From: JBGTLU01 sp041743935
GTDB lineage: Bacteria; Bacteroidota; Bacteroidia; Sphingobacteriales; Sphingobacteriaceae
Assembly (NCBI GenBank): GCA_041743935.1
Contig: JBGTLU010000061.1
Location: forward strand, 1-64,000
Length of the DNA stretch: 64,000 nucleotides
Direction: 5' to 3'
In this document: positions 49,672 to 58,870 of the stretch, one piece after another
Numbering within the stretch: the first letter of the stretch is position 1
Layout: every line of letters starts with the position of its first letter
Translations under genes and position numbers: made by a program
The notes under the pieces: generated by a model
What the model was told of the DNA's origin: nothing
Databases searched by the model: none
What the model saw: the letters and a program-made list of their open reading frames with translations, nothing else

Positions 49672-51720
49672 ATGAAAACTGTAAATCACCCAAAAAGTAA
49701 ATTTCTTTTTATCGGGCTATTTTTAGCTGCGTTTTTAATCAATTTATCTCCCATTAACACGTTTGCTCAAGGTATTACTCCGGAGCAGGTTGCTAAAATG
49801 ACCAATGTAACTAGCAGTAATATCTCACCCGATGGTAGGTATGTGGTGTACACTTTAAGTGTTCCCGCCGATGCTTTTAAAAGCAATGCTGCCAATGCAT
49901 CACATTTATATGTATTGAATACTGCAACTGGCGAAAGCAGACCTTATTTTACCACTGCCAGTGTAAGCCAAGTAACGTTCAGACCTAAAAAAGGAACCGT
50001 AACGTTTCTTACAAGAAAACCAAACGATGCCCAAAATGCGGTATATGAATTAAACTTAAACGGAGGTGAAGCAAGTAAGCTATATTCTTTTAGCACTAAT
50101 ATTTTAAACTATGTATGGGATGCCGATGGTAACATGCTTGCATTTACTGCATTAGAAGAAACTAAAAAACCAAGTACGTCTTTAACTTATTCTCCAAATT
50201 TTTATGAAGAAGATTTTGCTATGCGCAGAGCATACACGGTAGATGTAAGCCAAGGTACAGTAGCAGAAATGCTTAAAGTGAGAGGTTCTGTTTACTTACT
50301 AAGTTGGAGCCCCGATAAATCTAAGATTGCTATTTCGGCAGCTCCAACCTCTAGCATTGACGATTCATTTATGAAACAACAAATAATGGTAGTGGATGCT
50401 CGTACTAAAGAGGTAATTTCTACCATAGATAACCAAGGGAAATTAGGACAAATTGAATGGAGTACGGATAGCAGAAGACTTGCAATTAGAGCAGGTAAAG
50501 ACATAAACGACCCCATTGACGGACGCATTTTAGTTGTATCTGCAACCGGTGGAAAACCACAAATAATAGATGCCGATTTTAAAGGAAAATACGAAAGTAT
50601 TACTTGGACTGCCGAAAACACTATCCACTTTTTAGCAAGTATAGGTACTGGTTCAACTATTGGAGCCATCCGCCCAGATGGCGGAGGTAAAACTACACTA
50701 TTTAGCACTTCGGTGCACGGCATTACTTCTTTTTCTAGAGGTACTAATGGTGCTATCTCATTTGTAGCTAGCTCACCCACTCATCCTGCCGAAGTATTTA
50801 CCATATCTACTCTAAGAAATGCTCAACCCGTAAAAAGAACTAACCATAATCCATGGTTAGATAATTTAAAATTAGGTAAACAAGAAGTAATAAAATACCC
50901 AGCTAGAGACGGAAAATACGAAATTGAAGGCATTTTAATGTATCCAGTAGATTATCAGCCTGGCACTAGAGTTCCATTAATAACTGTTGTACATGGCGGA
51001 CCCGAAGCTCATTACAGTAATGGTTGGTTAACCGGATACTCTGTACCCGGACAAATGGCAACTGCAAAAGGGTATGCTGTTTTTTATCCTAATTATCGTG
51101 GAAGTACGGGCCGTGGAGTTGATTTTGCATATAGTAGTCAACGTGATTTGGCTGGTAAAGAGTTTGATGATGTAGTAGATGGCGTTGATTATTTAATTGC
51201 CCAAGGTTTGGTTGATGAAAAAAGAGTTGGTGTTACTGGAGGATCTTATGGTGGATATGCATCAGCTTGGATGGCAACGTATTATTCTAATCGTTTTGCA
51301 GCGTCTGTAATGTTTGTTGGTATTAGCAACAATATCTCTAAATGGGGAACTAGTGATATACCCGAAGAGTTATTTTTGGTTCACTCTCGCAAAAGAGTGT
51401 GGGAAGATTGGCAATGGCAATTGGAGCGTAGTCCTATCTACTATGTAGATCGTGCACAAACTCCAATTTTAATTATGCATGGTGCCGATGACCCAAGAGT
51501 TCATCCTGCACAATCCATGGAATTATATCGTCATATAAAAGTTCGCAAGCCAGATGTTCCCGTACGGTTGATTTATTATCCGGGCGAAGGTCACGGTAAC
51601 TCCAGATCAGGCTCAAAATACGATTACAACTTACGTATGTTCCAATGGTTTGATACGTATTTGATGAGTGGTAACCCTAAAGCAGATAAACCTAGTTTAG
51701 ATTTACCGGCAACTAAATAA
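49672..51720 (+). CDS. Secreted S9-family peptidase (acylaminoacyl/dipeptidyl type)
   Basis: 682 residues. Signal peptide FLFIGLFLAAFLINLSPINTFAQ. Beta-propeller of about 380 residues (TSSNISPDGRYVVYTLSVPADAF, LLSWSPDKSKIAIS) and a C-terminal alpha/beta-hydrolase with Ser525 (GGSYGGY), Asp607 (HGADDPRVH) and His641 (GEGHGNS). The RGSTGRGVDFAY and TVVHGGPEAHY segments form the oxyanion side. Peptide degradation outside the cytoplasm. It is followed by a bidirectional terminator. Confidence 0.93.
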   Translation: MKTVNHPKSKFLFIGLFLAAFLINLSPINTFAQGITPEQVAKMTNVTSSNISPDGRYVVYTLSVPADAFKSNAANASHLYVLNTATGESRPYFTTASVSQVTFRPKKGTVTFLTRKPNDAQNAVYELNLNGGEASKLYSFSTNILNYVWDADGNMLAFTALEETKKPSTSLTYSPNFYEEDFAMRRAYTVDVSQGTVAEMLKVRGSVYLLSWSPDKSKIAISAAPTSSIDDSFMKQQIMVVDARTKEVISTIDNQGKLGQIEWSTDSRRLAIRAGKDINDPIDGRILVVSATGGKPQIIDADFKGKYESITWTAENTIHFLASIGTGSTIGAIRPDGGGKTTLFSTSVHGITSFSRGTNGAISFVASSPTHPAEVFTISTLRNAQPVKRTNHNPWLDNLKLGKQEVIKYPARDGKYEIEGILMYPVDYQPGTRVPLITVVHGGPEAHYSNGWLTGYSVPGQMATAKGYAVFYPNYRGSTGRGVDFAYSSQRDLAGKEFDDVVDGVDYLIAQGLVDEKRVGVTGGSYGGYASAWMATYYSNRFAASVMFVGISNNISKWGTSDIPEELFLVHSRKRVWEDWQWQLERSPIYYVDRAQTPILIMHGADDPRVHPAQSMELYRHIKVRKPDVPVRLIYYPGEGHGNSRSGSKYDYNLRMFQWFDTYLMSGNPKADKPSLDLPATK

Positions 51721-51733
51721 TTCTATATAAATC

Positions 51734-51768
51734 AAGAAGCCCCCGACGATAAATGTCGTGGGCTTCTT
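51734..51768. terminator. Bidirectional terminator
   Basis: AAGAAGCCC (51734-51742) and GGGCTTCTT (51760-51768) form a 9-bp stem; CGAC/GTCG inside the loop extends it. It lies between the convergent S9 peptidase and NifU-like genes. Confidence 0.8.
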
Positions 51769-51787
51769 TGTAAATATTATTGTAAAG

Positions 51788-52078
51788 TTAAGCTAACCTC
51801 TCCGGTAATACCGCATTAGGGTCGTTTATGTCGGTAAGGTTTACAGCTTCTACTGCAGTAATTTCTGGTACAGCACGCTTTACAGCTTCTTCAATTCCGG
51901 CCTTTAGTGTCATGATACTCATAGGACATGTACCACAAGAGCCCAATAGTTTCAGCTTTAAAACAAACTCATTCGTTACTTCCAAAACTTCCACATTACC
52001 ACCATCAGCTTCTAAATAAGGCCTGATTTGATTTAATGCTTGTTCTATTCTATCTAATAAATTCGAATTGTTTTGCAT
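51788..52078 (-). CDS. NifU-family Fe-S scaffold/carrier (Nfu)
   Basis: 96 residues. A stand-alone NifU C-terminal domain: IEQALNQIRPYLEADGGNVEVLEV and the cluster-binding CxxC at Cys48 and Cys51 (LLGSCGTCPMSIMTLKAGIEEAVKRAVPEI). Nfu proteins hold a [4Fe-4S] cluster between two subunits and deliver it to apo-enzymes. It is coded 48 bases downstream of the Mrp ATPase in the same direction, a common pairing that supports a shared role in Fe-S maturation. Confidence 0.94.
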   Translation of the reverse strand: MQNNSNLLDRIEQALNQIRPYLEADGGNVEVLEVTNEFVLKLKLLGSCGTCPMSIMTLKAGIEEAVKRAVPEITAVEAVNLTDINDPNAVLPERLA

Positions 52079-52126
52079 TTTTTTCTTTTGAATTACAAAA
52101 ATAGGTAAAATTTAATATATCGTTTA

Positions 52127-53200
52127 TTATGCCAGCATTTCTGCATTGGCATTGGTTATTGCTATCTGTTGTGCCACTTTTTCTGCAAATTCGGCAAATG
52201 CAATGGCTATAGGATGAGAGGCATTTAACATGATGGGCTCACCACTATCTCCTGCTTCGCTCACTGCTTTTACAAGCGGTATTTCTCCCAAAAATGGCAC
52301 ATCAAATTGTTGAGCTAAAAATTTTCCGCCACCTTCACCAAAAATATAATATTTATTATCCGGCAATTCAGCTGGTGTGAAATACGACATGTTTTCTACT
52401 ACGCCTAAAATTGGAATATTAATGGAATCCATTCTAAACATGCCCATGCCTTTTTGTGCATCGGCCAGTGCAACTTTTTGCGGTGTAGTAACAATCACAG
52501 CTCCGGTAATAGGAAAACTTTGGGCAACGGTAATATGAATATCGCCGGTTCCTGGTGGTAAATCCACTATTAAGTAATCTAATTTACCCCACTCGGCATC
52601 ATTAAAAAGTTGTTTAACAGCAGTAGAAACCATGGGTCCTCGCCAAGGTACTGCTTGGTTTGGGTCAGTAAAAAAACCGATGGAAAGTAATTTTATTCCG
52701 TGTTGTTCAATGGGTATTAATCTATTCTGACCGTTAATAACCTCTACTTTTGGTCTGGCGTAAGGTACTTTAAACATGATAGGCATGGATGGGCCATATA
52801 TATCTGCATCAATTAATCCAACTTTAGCCCCCTTTTGGGCAAGTGCGATAGCTAAATTGGCCGATACAGTTGATTTGCCTACCCCACCTTTACCCGACGC
52901 TACCAAAACTATATTTTTAATGTTCGGGAAAGTAGGATTTGCTTGTGTAGTTACTCTAGAGGTCATGTTTATGTTAACTACAGCCTCTTTATCTACAAAA
53001 TGTTTGATTGCATTTACACAAGCATTATGAATCATGTTTTTCATTGGGCAAGCTGGTGTAGTAAGTACTACCGAAAAATTAACTTCTTTTTCGTTTATCA
53101 AAACGTCTTCAATCATATTCAACGTCACTAAGTCCTTCTTAAGATCAGGGTCTTCTACATAACGAAGGGCATTTAATACTTGTTCTTTGGTAATTGTCAT
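52127..53200 (-). CDS. mrp: Mrp/NBP35-family Fe-S cluster carrier ATPase
   Basis: 357 residues. N-terminal MIP18/DUF59 domain (VLNALRYVEDPDLKKDLVTLNMIEDV, CPMKNMI) and a deviant-Walker P-loop ATPase: SGKGGVGKST at 102-111, IDADIYGPSMP, DYLIVDLPPGTGDIH. The CxxC that ligates the bridging cluster in classical ApbC/Mrp is missing; the region reads MSYFTPAELPDNKYYIFGEGGG, which is usual in Bacteroidota. Function as an Fe-S carrier is therefore inferred from the family and from the nfu neighbour. A TAATTTTG box lies 29 bases upstream. Confidence 0.93.
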   Translation of the reverse strand: MTITKEQVLNALRYVEDPDLKKDLVTLNMIEDVLINEKEVNFSVVLTTPACPMKNMIHNACVNAIKHFVDKEAVVNINMTSRVTTQANPTFPNIKNIVLVASGKGGVGKSTVSANLAIALAQKGAKVGLIDADIYGPSMPIMFKVPYARPKVEVINGQNRLIPIEQHGIKLLSIGFFTDPNQAVPWRGPMVSTAVKQLFNDAEWGKLDYLIVDLPPGTGDIHITVAQSFPITGAVIVTTPQKVALADAQKGMGMFRMDSINIPILGVVENMSYFTPAELPDNKYYIFGEGGGKFLAQQFDVPFLGEIPLVKAVSEAGDSGEPIMLNASHPIAIAFAEFAEKVAQQIAITNANAEMLA

Positions 53201-53229
53201 GTCGTTGAAAATATTTTAAAATTTTAACA

Positions 53230-53237
53230 CAAAATTA
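53230..53237 (-). promoter_or_regulatory. -7 box of the mrp-nfu promoter
   Basis: On the minus strand TAATTTTG, an exact TAnnTTTG, about 30 bases before the mrp ATG. No TTTG at the right distance upstream. Confidence 0.45.
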
Positions 53238-53305
53238 ACCTTTTAACATGATAAATTCGCGTTTGTTTACGTTACTTTAAAGTTCAACCCAACCTTATAC
53301 AAATC

Positions 53306-54535
53306 ATGGCATCCTTTCATTTGCGCGCCCCTTCTTCTAAAATAGACTCTTCAGGTTCAATTCCGATTTATTTAGTATTTAATCATCAAGGTAAAAAGTT
53401 TAAATTATTTACAGGAGTAAAAATCTTAGCAGAGAACTGGGATGCCAAAAGACAACTTGTTGTAAATTTTGATGGAGAAACGATTAAACTAAATGAGTCA
53501 CTTATTAAACAAAAGCAAAAATTAAAAGAAGCATTTGAAATGGTAGTATTGGAAGAAGATACATCCCAAGTAAATGTAGAAGCTGTAAAAGAAAAATTTA
53601 ATAGCCTTTTGTTTGAGAACGCATCGAAATTTTATCAAGAGTTTTTAAAATATATTGAATTATCTAAAATAGGAAAAAAACCAAGTACTGTATTAGTGTA
53701 CGATACATTAATTAGAGACATTTATAAATTCGAAGTTGCCTTTAATTACCCGATAGATTTTAATACAATAAATCAGGTATTTTACGACTCATTTACCGAG
53801 TTTTTAGAAATAAATTTAAATAATACTCACAATACTGTCATTAAAAAAATAAAAGCATTAAAGGCATTTTTACATCACGGTTCAAGTAAAAAATTAATTA
53901 GTAGAGAGACATTTAGTGAATTTGATACAAAAACCATCGACTCGGTAAAAATTGCATTAACAGAGCAAGAACTAGCAAAAATATATAATTTAAATTTAGC
54001 CCAATCGAAAGAATTGGCCCTTATGCGAGATCTTTTTTGCTTTGGTTGTTTTACGGGCTTAAAATTTTCTGAAATTATATCTTTAAAACAAGAGGATATA
54101 AAAGATTACAAAATCATTATTGAAAATCAGTATACTAAAATAAAAACAAGAATTCCTTTAAATAATTACGCTCAAATAATTTTATATAGATATGCTGGAA
54201 AGGGTAATAATTGTTTTCCTTCGTTACAAAATGTATATGCCAATAAATTCATAAAAGAGTTAGGCAAATTAGCAGAAATAAAAACTCCGACCGAAATTGC
54301 CATTCATAAAAGAAGCACAATAATTAGAAAAGTTAAACCAAAGCATGAATTAATAACTACAGATACCGCACGTTATACGTATGCAGTTATATCTTTACGT
54401 TCCGGAATGCGCCCAGAATTATTAATTCAGGTGTTAGGACAGAAAACTATTAATTCGTTGTTGGAGTATTGTTATTTTGCCAATCCGGCAAAAGATTTTG
54501 AAATGATAGACTGTTGGAACAAAAAATATTTATAA
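53306..54535 (+). CDS. Tyrosine recombinase-like protein with altered catalytic residues
   Basis: 409 residues. Layout of a Bacteroidota phage-integrase: N-terminal arm-binding beta domain (SSGSIPIYLVFNHQGKKFKLFTGVKILAENWD), SAM-like core-binding domain (about 105-200) and the catalytic domain. Of the R-H-R-H-Y set, Arg I is Lys253 (TGLKFSEI), the first His is Asp353 (TTDTARYTY), Arg II is retained as Arg356, the second His is Gln379 (LGQKTI) and the nucleophile could be Tyr388 (LLEYCYF). Activity as a recombinase is doubtful. Its 3' end overlaps the next gene by 22 bases. No attachment site, tRNA target or cargo is visible, so it does not mark an integrated element here. Confidence 0.82.
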   Translation: MASFHLRAPSSKIDSSGSIPIYLVFNHQGKKFKLFTGVKILAENWDAKRQLVVNFDGETIKLNESLIKQKQKLKEAFEMVVLEEDTSQVNVEAVKEKFNSLLFENASKFYQEFLKYIELSKIGKKPSTVLVYDTLIRDIYKFEVAFNYPIDFNTINQVFYDSFTEFLEINLNNTHNTVIKKIKALKAFLHHGSSKKLISRETFSEFDTKTIDSVKIALTEQELAKIYNLNLAQSKELALMRDLFCFGCFTGLKFSEIISLKQEDIKDYKIIIENQYTKIKTRIPLNNYAQIILYRYAGKGNNCFPSLQNVYANKFIKELGKLAEIKTPTEIAIHKRSTIIRKVKPKHELITTDTARYTYAVISLRSGMRPELLIQVLGQKTINSLLEYCYFANPAKDFEMIDCWNKKYL

Positions 54536-56649
54536 AAAGCAGAGAATTTATTTCTCGTCACAAAAAAACACTTAGCATAGTAGCAGGTGTATTAGTTATT
54601 CTTTTAATTGTATTATTTTCTGTAAGAGGGGTCTTATTAAGGAATATTATATCAAAAGTATCCGCTAACCAATTAAAAGCAAATCAATTAATAATTTCTA
54701 CAAATAATGTTAGATTTTCTGGCATATCCACTTTAAAGTTAGATGCTGTAACTATACAGCAGATAGAGAAAGATACATTATTAGAAATTAATAATTTAAG
54801 TGTAAGAATTAAAATATTTCCTTTACTTTTTGGAGAAATTAGTTTATCTGAACTTAATCTAGACTCGGGTTATTTACAATTTGTAATTAAAGATGGGGAT
54901 AGAAACTTTGATTTTTTATTCAAAAATAATTCGATAGATACTAATCAAATTTCCACAACAAACTCGGCGTTAAATATATCAAAGTTTGTATCGAATCTAA
55001 TAAACAAAACATTTGCCTTTATACCTAATAACCTATCTGTACGTAAATTCGAATTTAAACTAATAGATGAAGAAAGTGTGGTGAATATTTCGATGAATAA
55101 TGCAACCTTATCTGATAATTATTTGAGTACAGAATTTGATGTAAATAATGGAGAAAATAAATGGTTTGCAAAAGGTTTAATTAATTCCTCTAAGAAACAA
55201 TTAAATATAAAATTTTACGGAGAATCTAATCCGATTGAGTTATCTTATTTAAAAGACAAATTCGATTTAACGCTTAAGTTCGATACCATTTCAACTCAAA
55301 TGGATGAAGTAACCTATCGTAGTAATAAATTACAAATTATAGGTAATTGGAAAGTGAATAATTTGGTTATTAATCACCCAAAAATATCATTGGAAGAAGT
55401 TGTAATTCCAAATGCAAGTATTGATGCTAACATGGTATTCGGTGAAAATTATATTGCTGTAGATAGTAGCTCTATTGCTACAATTAAAGACTTAAAAATT
55501 ATTCCATTTATTAAATATACTCATGGAGATAACAAAGAATATGAATTAAAAATTAAAGTACCACAAATGCCCGCTCAATCACTATTTAATTCTTTTCCGC
55601 GTGGTTTATTTGTTTCGCTCGAAGGGATAAAAGTAGAAGGAGAATTAGCTTATGATTTACAATTTAAATTAAATAGTAGAGAACCAGATTCACTACTATT
55701 TAATTCTACATTAACTAAACATAATTTTAGAATCATACAATTTGGTAAAGAGAATTTACGAAAAATAAATAGTGTATTTAATTATGTTCCCTACGAGTAT
55801 GGCAGACCCATGAGAACCATAGTAGTTGGTGAGGGAAACCCGAATTATACTCCTTATGAATTTATTTCTGATTATTTAAAACAATCGGTATTAAATGCCG
55901 AAGACGGTAGTTTTTTCTGGCATAAAGGATTTAATGAAGAGTCGTTCAGAAAATCAATTGCTATAAATTTTAAAGCAAAAAATTTTAAACGTGGCGGTAG
56001 TACTATTTCTATGCAATTAGTAAAAAATGTTTTTCTTAATAGAAATAAAACCGTTTTAAGAAAAGTAGAGGAAGCATTAATTGTATGGTTAATTGAGAAT
56101 AATAATTTAGTTGGAAAACAACGCATGTACGAAGTCTATTTAAATATTATTGAATGGGCGCCAAATATATATGGCATTGGAGAAGCATCGAGGTTTTATT
56201 TTGATAAAAACCCATCGCAATTAACTCTTGGAGAGAGTATTTTCTTAACTAGTATTGTACCTAAACCAAAAGCATTTAAATACTCATTTAATTCGGATGG
56301 TACTTTGAGAGACTATTTACTAGGATACTTTAATTTGATACACGGAATTTTAATTAGAAAAGGATTAGCTGAAGAAGAAACTTACAATTTATTTTCTAGT
56401 GTTAAATTAAAAGGCCCAGCATTAAAATATGTAATGCTTACAGAAAGTTTAGAGGATAAAGAATTATTATTCGATGAAGAAAATCAACAAGAAATTTTAA
56501 GGGAAATTAATGGTATTACAGAAGATATTATTAATCGAAAAAAACCAATTATCCAAGAAGAAAACAAACCTGACGACCCAAAAGAAAATCGCCTGGATAG
56601 ACGAGAACAACGAAAACAAGAAAGAGAAAAACGTAGATCAGGAAATTAA
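54514..56649 (+). CDS. AsmA-like/GT51 peptidoglycan glycosyltransferase
   Basis: 711 residues from TTG 54514. One N-terminal membrane helix (TLSIVAGVLVILLIVLFSV) is followed by about 350 residues of AsmA-like repeated strands (LDAVTIQQIEKDTLLEINNLSVRIKIFPLLFGEISLSELNLDSG). After that comes a glycosyltransferase family 51 domain: catalytic Glu463 (NAEDGSFFWHKGF), RGGSTISMQLVKNVFLNRNKTVLRKVEEALIV and EVYLNIIEWAPNIYGIGEAS. There is no transpeptidase domain, so it would polymerise lipid II glycan strands without cross-linking, like MtgA but much larger. The C-terminal 40 residues are highly charged (RRE/RKQE). It overlaps the recombinase-like gene by 22 bases and ends convergent with the VOC gene. 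Confidence 0.88.
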   Translation: MEQKIFIKSREFISRHKKTLSIVAGVLVILLIVLFSVRGVLLRNIISKVSANQLKANQLIISTNNVRFSGISTLKLDAVTIQQIEKDTLLEINNLSVRIKIFPLLFGEISLSELNLDSGYLQFVIKDGDRNFDFLFKNNSIDTNQISTTNSALNISKFVSNLINKTFAFIPNNLSVRKFEFKLIDEESVVNISMNNATLSDNYLSTEFDVNNGENKWFAKGLINSSKKQLNIKFYGESNPIELSYLKDKFDLTLKFDTISTQMDEVTYRSNKLQIIGNWKVNNLVINHPKISLEEVVIPNASIDANMVFGENYIAVDSSSIATIKDLKIIPFIKYTHGDNKEYELKIKVPQMPAQSLFNSFPRGLFVSLEGIKVEGELAYDLQFKLNSREPDSLLFNSTLTKHNFRIIQFGKENLRKINSVFNYVPYEYGRPMRTIVVGEGNPNYTPYEFISDYLKQSVLNAEDGSFFWHKGFNEESFRKSIAINFKAKNFKRGGSTISMQLVKNVFLNRNKTVLRKVEEALIVWLIENNNLVGKQRMYEVYLNIIEWAPNIYGIGEASRFYFDKNPSQLTLGESIFLTSIVPKPKAFKYSFNSDGTLRDYLLGYFNLIHGILIRKGLAEEETYNLFSSVKLKGPALKYVMLTESLEDKELLFDEENQQEILREINGITEDIINRKKPIIQEENKPDDPKENRLDRREQRKQEREKRRSGN

Positions 56650-57026
56650 TTCGGCGGTTCCCAAAGTTCAATTTTATTGCCCTCAGGATCTAAAATCCAG
56701 CCAAATTTACCAAACTCACTTTCTTCAGTTTCATCCATCACCGTTACTCCTTCCTCCCGTAACGTTGCAAGTAGTTCAGTTAGATTTTCGACCCTATAAT
56801 TAATCATAAACTCTTTAGCGCTTGGTTCAAAGTAATTAGTATCTGGCTTAAACGGACTCCAAGCAGTGTATCCTTCTTTATCCGGATTATCGGCATGACG
56901 CCAAGGAAATACTGCTCCCCATAATTCGCTTTGTATGCCTAAATGCTTAGCATACCATTTTCTTATTTCCGTTTGATTAGCAGTTTTAAAAAAAATACCG
57001 CCAATACCCGTAACTCTTTTTTTCAT
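56646..57026 (-). CDS. VOC (glyoxalase-fold) family protein
   Basis: 126 residues, one glyoxalase/bleomycin-resistance-fold domain made of two beta-alpha-beta modules: TGIGGIFFKTANQTEIRKWYAKHLG at the start and FGKFGWILDPEGNKIELWEPP at the end. The ending is typical of small VOC enzymes of unknown substrate, with the final Glu of IELWEPP as a metal ligand. Its ATG overlaps the DUF4153 stop by one base, so it is coupled to that gene; the stop overlaps the convergent GT51 gene by four bases. Confidence 0.88.
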   Translation of the reverse strand: MKKRVTGIGGIFFKTANQTEIRKWYAKHLGIQSELWGAVFPWRHADNPDKEGYTAWSPFKPDTNYFEPSAKEFMINYRVENLTELLATLREEGVTVMDETEESEFGKFGWILDPEGNKIELWEPPN

Positions 57027-58846
57027 TATTTCAACAAGATAATTCCATTAATTAAATTAATATCTACTGATGCAAGTTCTTTATCATAATAAAAATTGAA
57101 ATTGCCAATTATTAATCTAGCATTATTATTTCCATCTATGATAAGGTAATCTTGTGGTAGATTAATTTTATCTGAATAAGAATTAGTAATACTATCGTAA
57201 TTAGTTGTTATGTAATTACTTAGTTTATTTAAATCAAATGTAAATGTATCGTTTGATTTTTTAATTAGTAATTGGTAATCTGAATCGATATGTAGGATAA
57301 TATCTTCCGATTTATATTTATTATCCGTAATGGTTGCATTTAATAATAGAACCGAATTATATCCGGAAATCGTGGGATTAATATTATCATTAGTTATTCT
57401 GTGCCAACGAGCTGTCTCAATTGCTACTTCGTCATCTATATTAAAATTATATAAATAAACACTACTATTTACACCAAAAACACTCAATGTACTATCTTTC
57501 GTTAATTGACTAGTTTCATAATAATTTTCATTGTTAATATCTAAACTATTTTTATTGGATTGAATTCTATTTAAATCTGTTTCTGTAAACTGGCTTAATT
57601 TATTTAGTTGATTCTTATCATAAAAATAGTTAACGATAGACGCAATGTGTCTACCATCGTCCACAGTCCAAATAAAATCACTTTTTATTTTAGACTCTGT
57701 TATAGCATTTGCGTTTTTAGCAATCGTTTCAAAACGATTTAATTGACTCCAATTAGATACAGAATTAGCGCTTTGAGGACCGTAAATACTAATTAAAGCT
57801 GCAATACATAAGGAAATAGGAATTATTTTTATGTTGTCCTTAGATTTAAAAACAAAATAAAAGGCAATAAAAGTTAACCATAGAGTTAATAAAAGTAAGT
57901 AATATCTACTTTCAGTAATGCCATAATCATACATGCGTTTGCCAATAGCAATATATAACATGATAATTAATGGAAAAAGTGCTACATAAAACCATTTAGA
58001 AAAAGTTGTAATCCATTTATTTTCATCTAAATTTTTTATCGGGAAAACCAATAAAATAGATAAAATACCAAATACAGAATAAGGTAAAATTAAACTAGAA
58101 ATTATTCCTTTTGGTAATTCCCATTCGAGTAAAATTTTAAATTCATAGGCAATTAAAATGACTAAATAAATACTTACTAGCGGTATTAAAACAAATTGGG
58201 TAAATGCCTTTAATCCTTTAGGATAATTAGTGTCCTTATTTAACTCTTCCCAATTAGACGGAATACAGGACAAGAAAAACAGAGTATTAAATATACCTGC
58301 TAAAAATACCCAAACATGAAAATAAATAGTAGAATTTATGTTGATATTAAATAATAAATCAGTGGTTCCTATGGCAGCAGCAATACCCAAGAATAAAACT
58401 GCAGAATAAAGTCCGGCGGTTAATATTCTGATAAAAAGCACTTTATTGTATTGCCAAAATCCATTTATTTGACCTTTAGCAATAAACGGGGCGAATGAAA
58501 CCAATAAATGTAATGCCACGCTTATACTAAAATACCGGATTGCATCTACTTTATTATCAAATGGATTTAATACAAAGAATAATAAAACGGAAATAACTAA
58601 TGCAATTAATTGCCAAAGTGTTTTATTCTTTTCTGTTTTCTCTGCATAAACTACAGCAGAAATACCAAGCAATAGTCCCAACCCACACGTCATAACCAAA
58701 CGAATTAGCAATTCATCTTCAGATTTTGTTTCGACCAGATACATGGCCGTTATTGTTCCTAAAAAGGCAAAGAATATTGCAAGCGGGAATCTTTTCAGTG
58801 TGGTTATTCCTTCTGAAAGTACATTTTTTAAGGTTGGAAATTTCAT
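57026..58846 (-). CDS. DUF4153 membrane protein
   Basis: 606 residues. The first 370 residues contain about twelve membrane helices; the motif KRMYDYGITESRYYLLLLTLWL is characteristic of DUF4153. The C-terminal 230 residues are soluble and contain a repeated aromatic/DLN pattern (YFYDKNQLNKLSQFTETDLNRIQ). Function unknown. It is rich in AAT/ATT/TTA codons, more so than its neighbours. It is expressed ahead of the VOC gene in one transcript. Confidence 0.85.
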   Translation of the reverse strand: MKFPTLKNVLSEGITTLKRFPLAIFFAFLGTITAMYLVETKSEDELLIRLVMTCGLGLLLGISAVVYAEKTEKNKTLWQLIALVISVLLFFVLNPFDNKVDAIRYFSISVALHLLVSFAPFIAKGQINGFWQYNKVLFIRILTAGLYSAVLFLGIAAAIGTTDLLFNININSTIYFHVWVFLAGIFNTLFFLSCIPSNWEELNKDTNYPKGLKAFTQFVLIPLVSIYLVILIAYEFKILLEWELPKGIISSLILPYSVFGILSILLVFPIKNLDENKWITTFSKWFYVALFPLIIMLYIAIGKRMYDYGITESRYYLLLLTLWLTFIAFYFVFKSKDNIKIIPISLCIAALISIYGPQSANSVSNWSQLNRFETIAKNANAITESKIKSDFIWTVDDGRHIASIVNYFYDKNQLNKLSQFTETDLNRIQSNKNSLDINNENYYETSQLTKDSTLSVFGVNSSVYLYNFNIDDEVAIETARWHRITNDNINPTISGYNSVLLLNATITDNKYKSEDIILHIDSDYQLLIKKSNDTFTFDLNKLSNYITTNYDSITNSYSDKINLPQDYLIIDGNNNARLIIGNFNFYYDKELASVDINLINGIILLK

Positions 58847-58870
58847 AATTTAGGCTTTTAGTTTAGTTAT

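Noticed and set aside
53306..54535. Integrase gene as boundary of an integrative element
   Set aside because: Catalytic residues are replaced, no direct repeats or tRNA target adjoin it, and the neighbours are ordinary chromosomal genes.
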